Part shown: positions 8,607-17,200 of the stretch, piece after piece
How the letters are laid out: each line of letters opens with the position of its first letter
How positions within the stretch are numbered: position 1 is the first letter of the stretch
NCBI GenBank assembly: GCA_021204625.1
Contig: JAJPZA010000031.1
Coordinates: 1 to 35,974, forward strand
Length of the DNA stretch: 35,974 nt
From: Clostridia bacterium
GTDB taxonomy: Bacteria > Bacillota > Clostridia > Christensenellales > Borkfalkiaceae
Direction: 5' to 3'
Made by a program: the position numbers and the translations under genes
Notes under the pieces: generated by a model
Database searches by the model: none
What the model was told of the DNA's origin: nothing
What the model saw: only the letters and a program-made list of their open reading frames with translations

Positions 8607-8705
8607 GGCAGCGTGGGAGACCAGGGGTGCAACCCCGGTCCCTTACCAGAAAAGCCGCCCGCTGCAGGCAGGGCCGGCGCCGCAAAAGGCAGGAGGACAA
8701 GCAGG

Positions 8706-9410
8706 ATGGATGAGAAGAAAATTGACAGGGCAGCGGAAGACTGCATGAAGAACGAATACTGGAAAACCGAGGCGGCGGCCGCCCCTTCCGCGGATTCTGC
8801 AAGGCATCTGCGCCTTGAGATGTATTATGCATTCCACAACGGCTTTTCCGCGCCCAGGCTTTCCCGCCAGGAGATACTGGAGATCTTTGCGGAGATGTAT
8901 GAATCAGAGGACAGGTTCGCGCCCGCAGACTGGGCGTTTTTGAAGCGCCGCAGCGCCGGCACAACCTTCGCGCGCATCTGCGACTTTCGCAGCGAGCTTC
9001 TGGAGCGCGGCGCGCTCAGCTATCCCAAGTGGCGCTACATCTACAAATACATATCCAAGAAGAACCCGTTCCGCTCCGTGGCCAAAGAGCGCCTGGACAG
9101 ATTCACGGACCCGGCCTCCTATCCGGAGGAGCTCACGGAGAACCGCCGCATGCAGGAAGCCATATCCAAGGCATCCAGGGACTCTCACTGGAAGAGGATT
9201 TACGACTCCTGCCCCGGGCTGGACGAGCGCAGCCTCATGGAGCTCTGCGCATACTTTGCGGAGCAGCGCACACTGGGGCATTACATCCAGACTCTCATAT
9301 CCCTGCGCTATGACAAGGGAGGAAAGGCGTGGGAGTACCTTGAAGAGTCCGGGGTCTTCAACTACATGCGCATATCTTCGGACGATATGTTTGAGAGCGT
9401 GCGCTTCTAG
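8706..9410 (+). CDS. Hypothetical protein A, paralogue of the protein at 10806-11219
   Basis: MDEKKIDRAAEDCMKNEYW...; AGGAGG-type SD upstream; shares RLEMYYAFHNGFSAPRLSRQEILEIFAEM with RELSFYFMWYDGFHAPRLTDEEVEECFAEM of the paralogue. Confidence 0.8.
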   Translation: MDEKKIDRAAEDCMKNEYWKTEAAAAPSADSARHLRLEMYYAFHNGFSAPRLSRQEILEIFAEMYESEDRFAPADWAFLKRRSAGTTFARICDFRSELLERGALSYPKWRYIYKYISKKNPFRSVAKERLDRFTDPASYPEELTENRRMQEAISKASRDSHWKRIYDSCPGLDERSLMELCAYFAEQRTLGHYIQTLISLRYDKGGKAWEYLEESGVFNYMRISSDDMFESVRF

Positions 9411-9499
9411 TGTACGCCCAATGAATGTCGTATGACCTTTGTGTGAGCATAAATCATGATGCAAAGCCGGGCCTATGCCCGGCTTGAATTTCGGAGGAT

Positions 9500-9555
9500 C
9501 CTATAAATAACCTACAAATAACCTACAAATAACCTACAAAAGCTTGACTTGTAGG
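9500..9555. repeat. 4 x 11-bp direct repeats (AACCTACAAAT) ending in CCTACAA...TTGTAGG inverted repeat
   Basis: Exact 11-bp period over 9500-9543; inverted repeat 9533-9539/9549-9555. Confidence 0.9.
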
Positions 9556-9572
9556 AGGATCTGGAGGCATAC

Positions 9573-9956
9573 ATGAGGCATTATGGACTGGCAGGCCTCA
9601 GGTCTGCACTGGCAGAGGATACAGGGGCATGCGCAAGGAAGTTCATTGAAAAAGAGATAATAGACAAGATATATGAAGCACTACAGGTTTGCCACAAGAG
9701 TACAAAGGATCATATTGCAAAGATCTGCGGGCTTTCACGGGAAGAGCTGGCCGGCAGAGTTTACAGTTTCCTGGAGCAGGTGAGTGCCGGGAACAAAACA
9801 CAGATTGATGACAGGATAGAAGGCAAGATTTTTGAGTGCCTTGCGGAAATGGAAGTTGTCTCATCCGTCACGCAGAAATATTCCTGCGCTGAAGGCAGGA
9901 TAGCGCTGCTCATGCCCTGGCTTGCTGCGGCCTTTTCCGGTTGCGAGTGGTACTGA
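9573..9956 (+). CDS. Hypothetical protein (N-terminal half of a possible interrupted gene)
   Basis: MRHYGLAGLRSALAEDTG...SGCEWY*; SD AGGAGGATCTGGAGG; same frame as 9984-10361. Confidence 0.5.
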   Translation: MRHYGLAGLRSALAEDTGACARKFIEKEIIDKIYEALQVCHKSTKDHIAKICGLSREELAGRVYSFLEQVSAGNKTQIDDRIEGKIFECLAEMEVVSSVTQKYSCAEGRIALLMPWLAAAFSGCEWY

Positions 9957-9983
9957 ACCAAGGACTGGAAAGAGCGCACGCTC

Positions 9984-10361
9984 ATGAACATCATTCTCTG
10001 TGAGAACAGAAGGCTGTTCCAGGGAGAAGGATACGATATCCAATGCTGGAACAAGCCGGAGGATGCCGTGCCATGCATGCGGACCTGTCACAGCCCCCGT
10101 TTCGATGTTGACAGCTGGATTTATTATGAAGAGCTCACCCCGTACAGAGCCTTCACTGTACTGTACGGCGAAGAAATGGAGCTGGCTCTTAACTGTGTCA
10201 TAACGGATGAATCCATGAAGGAAAAGATGAATCGTTTTTTTGGCTACAGGCTGAAGAGATACATCCTGTATCTTGGAAAGACCTGCACAGATATTTCCGG
10301 TTTAAGATGGCTGAACATTGAGGAGTATCTCAAGGACCCCATAGACCCTGCAGCAATGTGA
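9984..10361 (+). CDS. Hypothetical protein (C-terminal half of a possible interrupted gene)
   Basis: MNIILCENRRLFQGEGYDIQCWNKPEDAVPC...; in frame with 9573-9956 through a single TGA. Confidence 0.5.
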   Translation: MNIILCENRRLFQGEGYDIQCWNKPEDAVPCMRTCHSPRFDVDSWIYYEELTPYRAFTVLYGEEMELALNCVITDESMKEKMNRFFGYRLKRYILYLGKTCTDISGLRWLNIEEYLKDPIDPAAM

Positions 10362-10370
10362 TACGCATAT

Positions 10371-10433
10371 AACCTACATTTAACCTGCTTTAAATCTGCA
10401 AGTAACCTGCATCCTTTCCAGGTGCAGGTTATC
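10371..10433. repeat. 4 x 11-bp degenerate direct repeats (AACCTRCATTT) ending in AACCTGCA...TGCAGGTT hairpin
   Basis: AACCTACATTT|AACCTGCTTTA|AATCTGCAAGT|AACCTGCATCC then TTTCCAGGTGCAGGTT; same period and orientation as 9500-9543. Confidence 0.85.
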
Positions 10434-10709
10434 TTCATTTAAGCCCGTTTTGCGTGGACATCAGGAATCCCACAGGACAGAAACAGCACCTGGCATGACA
10501 GAGGATATGAGGATTTCTGTGCAGTATGCACAAAGATAATCCGGACTATTATGCGGGCGTCTTCAAGGGGCCGGGCGGCGGAATTTCAACATGTTTTTGA
10601 CATGTGTCAATTTTAATTGTGCACATTGCATTATGAACGGAATTGACAGAAAAAGGCGGAAAATGGACAGTATGCCGCACAAATCGCAATATATGTTGAA
10701 TATTTGCTA

Positions 10710-10738
10710 TTGCACTCGCGGCTTATGGATGATATAAT
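10710..10738 (+). promoter_or_regulatory. Promoter of orphan gene B with overlapping inverted repeat
   Basis: TTGCAC-N17-TATAAT; GCAATA (10686) ... TATTGC (10708) overlaps the -35. Confidence 0.6.
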
Positions 10739-10805
10739 GCACAAATGTGGCATGAAGTGCCGTTTAATGCCGCTTCATGCCGGCTTTCAGCCGGGAGAGT
10801 GTATT

Positions 10806-11219
10806 ATGGATGAGAAGCGGGTCAAGCTGGCGGTACGGAGGTTCACGCAGGATCCGGCCATGAAAAAACAGTATCAGTCAGCTCCGTCCACTCCGGCGCG
10901 GAGACTCAGGGAACTGTCTTTCTACTTCATGTGGTATGACGGGTTCCATGCGCCAAGGCTCACGGACGAGGAGGTTGAGGAGTGCTTCGCGGAAATGATC
11001 CGCATGCAGCAGAAGATGACCCTCATAGACTGGTCCTATATCTGCAAGTGCACGATAAGCAAAAGCTTCAGGGAGCTGTGCCGCATACACGTGGAGCTTC
11101 TGCAGGGGCAGCCCGTGACACTGGAGATGTGGCAGTACGTTTATGACCATGCCATAGAAACGGATCCGTTCAGGGCGCTGGCCGAAGAGAAGATAGAAGA
11201 GCTCACAAGGCAGGGCTGA
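10806..11219 (+). CDS. Hypothetical protein B, paralogue of 8706-9410
   Basis: MDEKRVKLAVRRFTQDPAMKKQY...; GGGAGA SD; alignable to the N-terminal part of protein A. Confidence 0.8.
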   Translation: MDEKRVKLAVRRFTQDPAMKKQYQSAPSTPARRLRELSFYFMWYDGFHAPRLTDEEVEECFAEMIRMQQKMTLIDWSYICKCTISKSFRELCRIHVELLQGQPVTLEMWQYVYDHAIETDPFRALAEEKIEELTRQG

Positions 11220-11249
11220 AATAATAAAGGAAACTGGAGAAGATGTATG

Positions 11250-11283
11250 GGAAAGCAGGCAGCGCAGGCTGCCTGCTTTCTTG
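11250..11283 (+). terminator. Terminator after orphan gene B
   Basis: AAGCAGGCAG-CGCAG-GCTGCCTGCTT-TCTT. Confidence 0.75.
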
Positions 11284-11484
11284 TAATGGAGGCAGACGGG
11301 CGGACCGGGTATGCCCTGCTTTGCAGAATTCATTTGCAACAAAAATCAAACGGAATATGCCATAAATATTGCATTTTTGCCATAAATAGCTTGTTTTGTG
11401 GCAAAAATACAGTTCGGAACAGTATTGCATGGAGGAGGGATAAAAGAGTAAAGTAAATGTAGGTGTATTTTATCCTTGGACAGG

Positions 11485-11642
11485 CTTCCCGCGTAAGCGG
11501 AGAGGAAGGGCGGCTTCCTTGCGTATCCTTTGAGGCGCATCCGCTTGGGGAGGCGTGTGCGCTGACGGGGAGGGATTGTTCCGGCGCGCGCGGCGCAAAG
11601 GAACGGCCTTGGGCGGAGCCTTGAAGGCGAGGTACGCCTTTT
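11485..11642 (+). ncRNA. Candidate structured RNA or structured 5' leader upstream of the LytTR regulator
   Basis: Consecutive strong hairpins: CTTCC-CGC-GTAA-GCG-GAGA-GGAAG; GCGCA-TC-CGCTT-GGGG-AGGCG-TG-TGCGC; GTTCC...GGAAC; AAGGCG-AGGTA-CGCCTT-TT. No family recognised. Confidence 0.35.
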
Positions 11643-11652
11643 GAGGTATGGT

Positions 11653-12354
11653 TTGACAACTATCGCTATTGTTGAAGATGATGCGGAAGAGATTGAGCGG
11701 GACAAGAAAATGCTGCGCCAGTATGAACAGGAGTACGGGGTCAGTTTCAGCGTGACCGCTTTTACGGACACGGTCGAGTTCCTCGCCGGATACGCTCCCA
11801 AATACGACATCCTTCTAATGGACATAGAAATGCCCTACGTGAACGGCCTGGAGGCCGCCAAGAGGATCCGTGTTCTGGACAAGACGTCCGTCATAATATT
11901 CATAACCAACATGCCGCAGTACGCCATAAAGGGCTATTCTGTGGATGCTTTGGATTACATCATAAAGCCGGTCAGCTACTATACGCTTTCCACGGTCCTT
12001 TCGAAGGCGCTTCTGCGCCTCAGCAGGAACGAGGACAAGTCAATGGTGGTCCGGAATTCGGAAGGGATGTACAAGCTGTATCTTTCCCAGATACTGTACA
12101 TTGAAGTCATGGGCCACAAGTGCGTGTATCACACAAAGGACAAGGCCATAGAGGTGTACTCCACGATAAAGGGCATCGAGGAGTCTCTTCCGGACAAGGC
12201 CTTTGTGAGGGTCAGCAACGCTTACATCGCCAACATGAGGCATGTGGACTTTGTGGACAAGGACGGGGTGCACGTAGGGGACGCCGTTCTTACGCTTAGC
12301 CGCGCCAAGAGGAAGGATTTCATGGAGCAGCTTGCCGCGTACTGCGGAAGCTGA
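11653..12354 (+). CDS. LytTR-family response regulator (REC + LytTR)
   Basis: TTIAIVEDDAEEIERDKKML, DILLMDIEMPYVNG, VDALDYIIKPV, C-terminal LytTR domain ILYIEVMGHKCVYHT...FVRVSNAYIANMRHVD. TTG start uncertain. Confidence 0.88.
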   Translation: MTTIAIVEDDAEEIERDKKMLRQYEQEYGVSFSVTAFTDTVEFLAGYAPKYDILLMDIEMPYVNGLEAAKRIRVLDKTSVIIFITNMPQYAIKGYSVDALDYIIKPVSYYTLSTVLSKALLRLSRNEDKSMVVRNSEGMYKLYLSQILYIEVMGHKCVYHTKDKAIEVYSTIKGIEESLPDKAFVRVSNAYIANMRHVDFVDKDGVHVGDAVLTLSRAKRKDFMEQLAAYCGS

Positions 12355-12429
12355 AAAAAAACCCCTTCAGTGAGGGGCTTTGCATGAATGGTCCGTCCGT
12401 ATCTTTGGCCGGCGCGCGCATCCGGGGGA

Positions 12430-13761
12430 ATGATGAAAGAGACAGCTCTGTACTGGGTTATACTGTACATTGTCAGGCTCATAGACATACCCTTCATGGC
12501 AACGGTCATGTGCCTGTATGCGAACAAGTTCAATAGGAGAAACCGTTTCAGGGTGCGTATGGCAGGGTACATATGCATCCTTGTGGCCGTGCTTGTTGCA
12601 ACCAATCTGGTGTATGAGTTTCTGCTGCAGAGCTACATCACATCCCAGATTTTCGAGGTCATATTCATCCTCGCGCAGTTCCTCGGCATGTTCCTTTTGT
12701 ACAGGGAAAGCTGGAAAAAGATCCTCACGGCATACATCCTCGTATACCTGTCCACATTCATGACTTACAACATCCTGGAACTCATTTTCTCGTGCTGCGG
12801 AGTGAACTGGACGGAGGACATCTCATACATGCTGTATTACCTGGGCGGCGAAGCTGCCCTTGACATCGCATACGCATTCCCTCTGTACTTCATATATATA
12901 AAGAGGATAAGGGGGCTGCTGTCCAGTGACACGGACGGATGGATAATCGTGCTTCTTGTGTACAGCATCATAATAACGCTTGTGATGAGCGCGGTGCGCG
13001 AGGGGTATGTGGGGGCGTACAATTACAACATCCAGCCCATTAATATCTTCATCATAGCCCTAGGCATTCTCAACAGTCTGTTTGTCATGTACGCCGTGTA
13101 CATATACCTCAAGGGCAGGGCTTCGGCCCGCGAAAAAGAGGTCATCAATACAATGTGGAAGCAGGACAGAGCCAGGTATGAGGTGCGCAAGGAGAACATA
13201 GCCGCCCTCAACATAAAGTCCCATGACCTCAAGAACTATATAAACATGGCCCGTTTCCGCGGCCCCGTCGCGGAGGAGCTTGCGGACGAGATGGAGGAGG
13301 TTGTGCAAAGATACGATTCGGACATCCGCACCGGCAACGACGCCCTGGACGTGATCCTTTCGGAACACAGCGCGTACTGCAGCTCCCACGGCATAACCCT
13401 CAAATGCATCGCGGACGGGGAAGCTTTGTCCGGCATAAGCGGGGCGGACATCTACACCATGTTCGACAACATCCTCTTGAACAGCGAGGAGTACCTCTCC
13501 ACGGTGGAAGACCCGGACAAGCGCGTCTGCCTCATAGAGGTCAAAAAGGTCCGCGGGATGGTTCATATACACCAGGAGAATTATTTCTCCGGCTCACTTG
13601 TCCGTCAGGAAGGGGAGATTCAGACCACGAAGGAGGACCCTGTGAACCACGGGTACGGCCTCAAGAGCATAAGGGCCATAGCTGAAAAGTACGGCGGAGA
13701 GATGTCCGTGACAGCTTCCGGGGGGCTCTTCAACCTGGACGTCATCATGATGCCGTCATGA
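12430..13761 (+). CDS. Membrane sensor histidine kinase, GHKL/AgrC-like
   Basis: Multiple N-terminal hydrophobic segments; SHDLKNYINMARF (H box), MFDNILLNSEEY (N box), HGYGLKSIRAIAEKYGG (G box). Confidence 0.88.
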   Translation: MMKETALYWVILYIVRLIDIPFMATVMCLYANKFNRRNRFRVRMAGYICILVAVLVATNLVYEFLLQSYITSQIFEVIFILAQFLGMFLLYRESWKKILTAYILVYLSTFMTYNILELIFSCCGVNWTEDISYMLYYLGGEAALDIAYAFPLYFIYIKRIRGLLSSDTDGWIIVLLVYSIIITLVMSAVREGYVGAYNYNIQPINIFIIALGILNSLFVMYAVYIYLKGRASAREKEVINTMWKQDRARYEVRKENIAALNIKSHDLKNYINMARFRGPVAEELADEMEEVVQRYDSDIRTGNDALDVILSEHSAYCSSHGITLKCIADGEALSGISGADIYTMFDNILLNSEEYLSTVEDPDKRVCLIEVKKVRGMVHIHQENYFSGSLVRQEGEIQTTKEDPVNHGYGLKSIRAIAEKYGGEMSVTASGGLFNLDVIMMPS

Positions 13762-13941
13762 CAAAAAATCCGCAGGATGAGGAATGCCGCATGCCGAATC
13801 CGCTTATGCGGGATTGTTCCTATGCGCCGGCAGGCACCATTGTGGAGAGCGGCGACCGGCCAGGTTTTTTGTCAGATTTTGGCCGTATATAGTGCTAAAT
13901 TCACATTTTTTGTTACTATATACCAAAAAAATGATAATTAA

Positions 13942-13975
13942 AAGGCTGTTCATTGCAGAACGGTCTTTTTTTTGC
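13942..13975 (+). terminator. Rho-independent terminator downstream of the kinase
   Basis: AGGCTGTTC-ATTGCA-GAACGGTCT-TTTTTTT. Confidence 0.75.
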
Positions 13976-14223
13976 AGTTTCAACTTAAAAAATGTAAGGC
14001 GTGAGCGATTGGGCGCATCCTGCGACTGCCTATGGTGATTAGGACCCTTCGGGTCGGGTATACTGCTATACAGGTGATTTGGAATATCTGTCCGGCGTGC
14101 CAGGGCGGACTTTTTGTGAGGCATCCGGCCTGGATTTCAGGCAAGGGGACGGGTGCATCCGGCGCGGCCGGACGGTATTGCAGGCCTAATACAGCCTAAT
14201 AACAGGAGAGAATAGGGGAAAAG

Positions 14224-17200
14224 ATGTTAAAGCATAAAATACTTTGGCTTGTTCTCACTATCGTGTTCGCAGTGCTCATGATTGTCATGTTCATCGCGAA
14301 CCCGATCGTTTATTCATTGGGAGTGAACGTATCGCTGAACAACTACCTGCCCAACATCGTTACTTCCAAGAAAAAGGGAGGAGAGAATGCTCCCGATTAC
14401 TATACCAGCGCATGGGACAGCAAGGAAGACCTCGAAGCGTATGAGGACGAGATCTGCCAGCAGCTTGAAGGCGAAGGCGCGGCTCTTCTCATGAACAACT
14501 ATGTAGAGGATGAGGACGAGTACGCTCTTCCGCTCCATGATGGAGACAACCTGTCTGTCTTCAGCATTTCATCATATGATTTCATGTACGGCGGCACAGG
14601 CTCCGGCGCCGTGAAGACGGACACTGCCGAGGACCTTCCCAACGCACTGTTTGACGCCGGATTCGGAATCAACGGATCGCTTGCCGGAAAATATTACCAG
14701 CTTACCACAAGGTACAAGAGAGAGGTTGCCGGTGCAACCGGCGGCTATTCCAGGGACTACAAGATCAACGAGGCTCCCGTGGATGAGCTGAGCTCCTGTG
14801 AGTCATTCTACGAGCAGTACGGCGATGCGGCCATCGTAACGCTTGCCCGTTCCGGCGGCGAGGGCGCAGACCTTCCCAGAGGAACAAGCGTGGCGGAAGG
14901 TTCCGGCGATTCCACGGATCTCAACAACGGCGATTACCTCGTTCTCAATGATGACGAGATAGAGCTTCTGGAATATCTCAGGGATTTCAAGGAAGACGGA
15001 ACGTTCAGCAAGATAATCGTTCTTCTCAACACATCCAATCCCATCCAGCTGGACTTCCTTAAGAAAGCGGAGGAGGATTACGGCATAGACGCAGTACTCT
15101 GGGTAGGAGACGTAGGCCAGTCCGGAATCACGTCCGTCGTAAACATCCTCAAGGGAGACATCAACCCTTCCGGCCGCATTGTGGACACCTTCCTCAATAA
15201 CAACCAGTCATCACCCGCAATGGCAAACTTCGGCATCTATGAGTACACCAACACCAAAGATCTAGGCCTTGCCTCCGCACAGAACAACTCGGACACAGCC
15301 ACGGCTTCAGAGGATCCGGATTCCACGACAGACTCGGACATCACAAAACTCAATTCCAGATATGTGGTGGAGGAAGAGGGCATCTATGTAGGCTACAAGT
15401 ACTACGAGACCCGTTATGAAGACTACGTTCTCGGCCAGGGCAATGCCGGAGAATACGAATACAGCTCGGATGTTGCATATCCTTTCGGCTTCGGCCTGTC
15501 CTATCTTGATGAAGATGGCAAGGACTACACCGGATCATGGGATTACAGCGAATTCAGTATGACTGAGAATGAGACTACGGACACATTCGATTTCTCAATC
15601 AAAGTCACTAACGGCACAGGCGTTGCAGGCAAGCACACAGTGCAGATTTACATGCAGTCTCCGTACACGGATTATGACAAGAACAATCTCGTGGAGAAGT
15701 CTTCCGTAGAGCTTGTCGGCTTTGAGAAGACTCAGACCCTTGCTGCAGGCGCTTCAGAGACACTCACCATCAAAGTAAACAGATCCGAGATGGCGTCATA
15801 TGATTCCAACGGGGCAAAGACATACATTGTGGATCCCGGCACGTATTACTTCACAGCAGGCAGGGATGCCCATGACGCCATCAACAACATCCTTGCTCAG
15901 AAAGCTTTAGACAACAAAACAACATATGAGAAGATGGACGCATCCGGAGACACTTCAGTAGTTGTCAAGCATACAGAGATTCTTGATACCAATTCCAGCA
16001 ATATTTACACGGACGGCTCCAACAGCTATGACGCAAACGCTGTGAAGTCCGTAAACCTTACATACAACACATCCGCTGCCACAGGCGTTGCCATCACCAA
16101 CCAGTTTGACTGCGCAGACGTAAACAATTACACAGGCACCGGCACCGGAAATGAAGAGGTCACATATCTTACCAGAAACGACTGGCAGGGAACATGGCCT
16201 TCAACTTATTCCATGACCGTTACAGAGCAGATGTGGGAAGACGGACTGGCATCGGATGACAGCTCAGTGGGCCCGGACAGAAGCACAGTGGGCTCAACCG
16301 TAAGGCAGAATCTCATATCTTCTGCAAAAGAGACGTTCAGCGCATATTATGAATCCAGGTACGGAACGGCCATAACGGAAGTGCCGGCAATGGGACAGGA
16401 CGGAGACATGCAGCTCTTCAAGGACATGGTCACCGCGAAACAGAATGCGGACGGCACGTATACGCTTACAAGGGTTGACATAAAGGATGATTCCTGGAAC
16501 AAGCTTCTTTCACAGGCAACGTACGCAGATATGACCAACCTCATTTACAACGGATTCAGAAACACGGCAGCCATTGACTCCATAGGCCTTCCCTCAACGA
16601 TAGACTTCAACGGACCTCAGGGATTCACAAACGCCATCACAGGCAGCCAGTCCGGAATGGCATACACGTCAGAGGACGTCATGGCCGCAACATTCAACCG
16701 CGATCTCGTCAGTGAGATGGGCGCATGCATGGGCGAGGACTTCCTTGACGCAGACTGCGCAGGCATCTACGGCCCTGGCGGAAACATCCACAGGACACCT
16801 TACTGCGGCAGAAACTTCGAGTATTACTCAGAGGACGGATTCCTCGGATCTGAGATGGCTTCCGTGGAGTGCGCAGCCATTGAGTCCAAGGGCGTATACG
16901 TTTACATGAAGCACTGCGTGCTCAACGACATGGAGAGCGGCAGATACGGACTTTCCACATTCGCAAACGAGCAGGCAATCCGCGAGATATATCTCAGGCC
17001 TTTCGAGGGCGCGGTTGAGAGCGGAGACATGGTAGGTGTCATGACGTCATTCAACCGTCTCGGCGTTGTATGGTCCGGCGCAAACTTCAATCTCATTACC
17101 GGAGTTCTTCGTGAGGAGTTCGGAATGATGGGACAGGCGATAACCGACTGCACGATGTTCGCAACAGCTTGTGATTACCGCCTCGGCGTTCTGGCAGGCC

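Noticed and set aside
8600-8650. tRNA gene at the GGGGTGCAACCCC hairpin
   Set aside because: Only a T-arm-like hairpin; no D-arm, anticodon arm or acceptor pairing, and it lies right after a -10 box.
9954-10000. TGA plus downstream hairpin as a selenocysteine site
   Set aside because: The hairpin is very short, no recognisable SECIS apical loop, the context is not redox-protein like; nonsense mutation is more parsimonious.
11452-11650. 6S RNA or SRP RNA identity for the structured segment
   Set aside because: Lacks the SRP GGAAGGAAGCAGCC-type core and a convincing 6S central bubble; left as an unassigned candidate.
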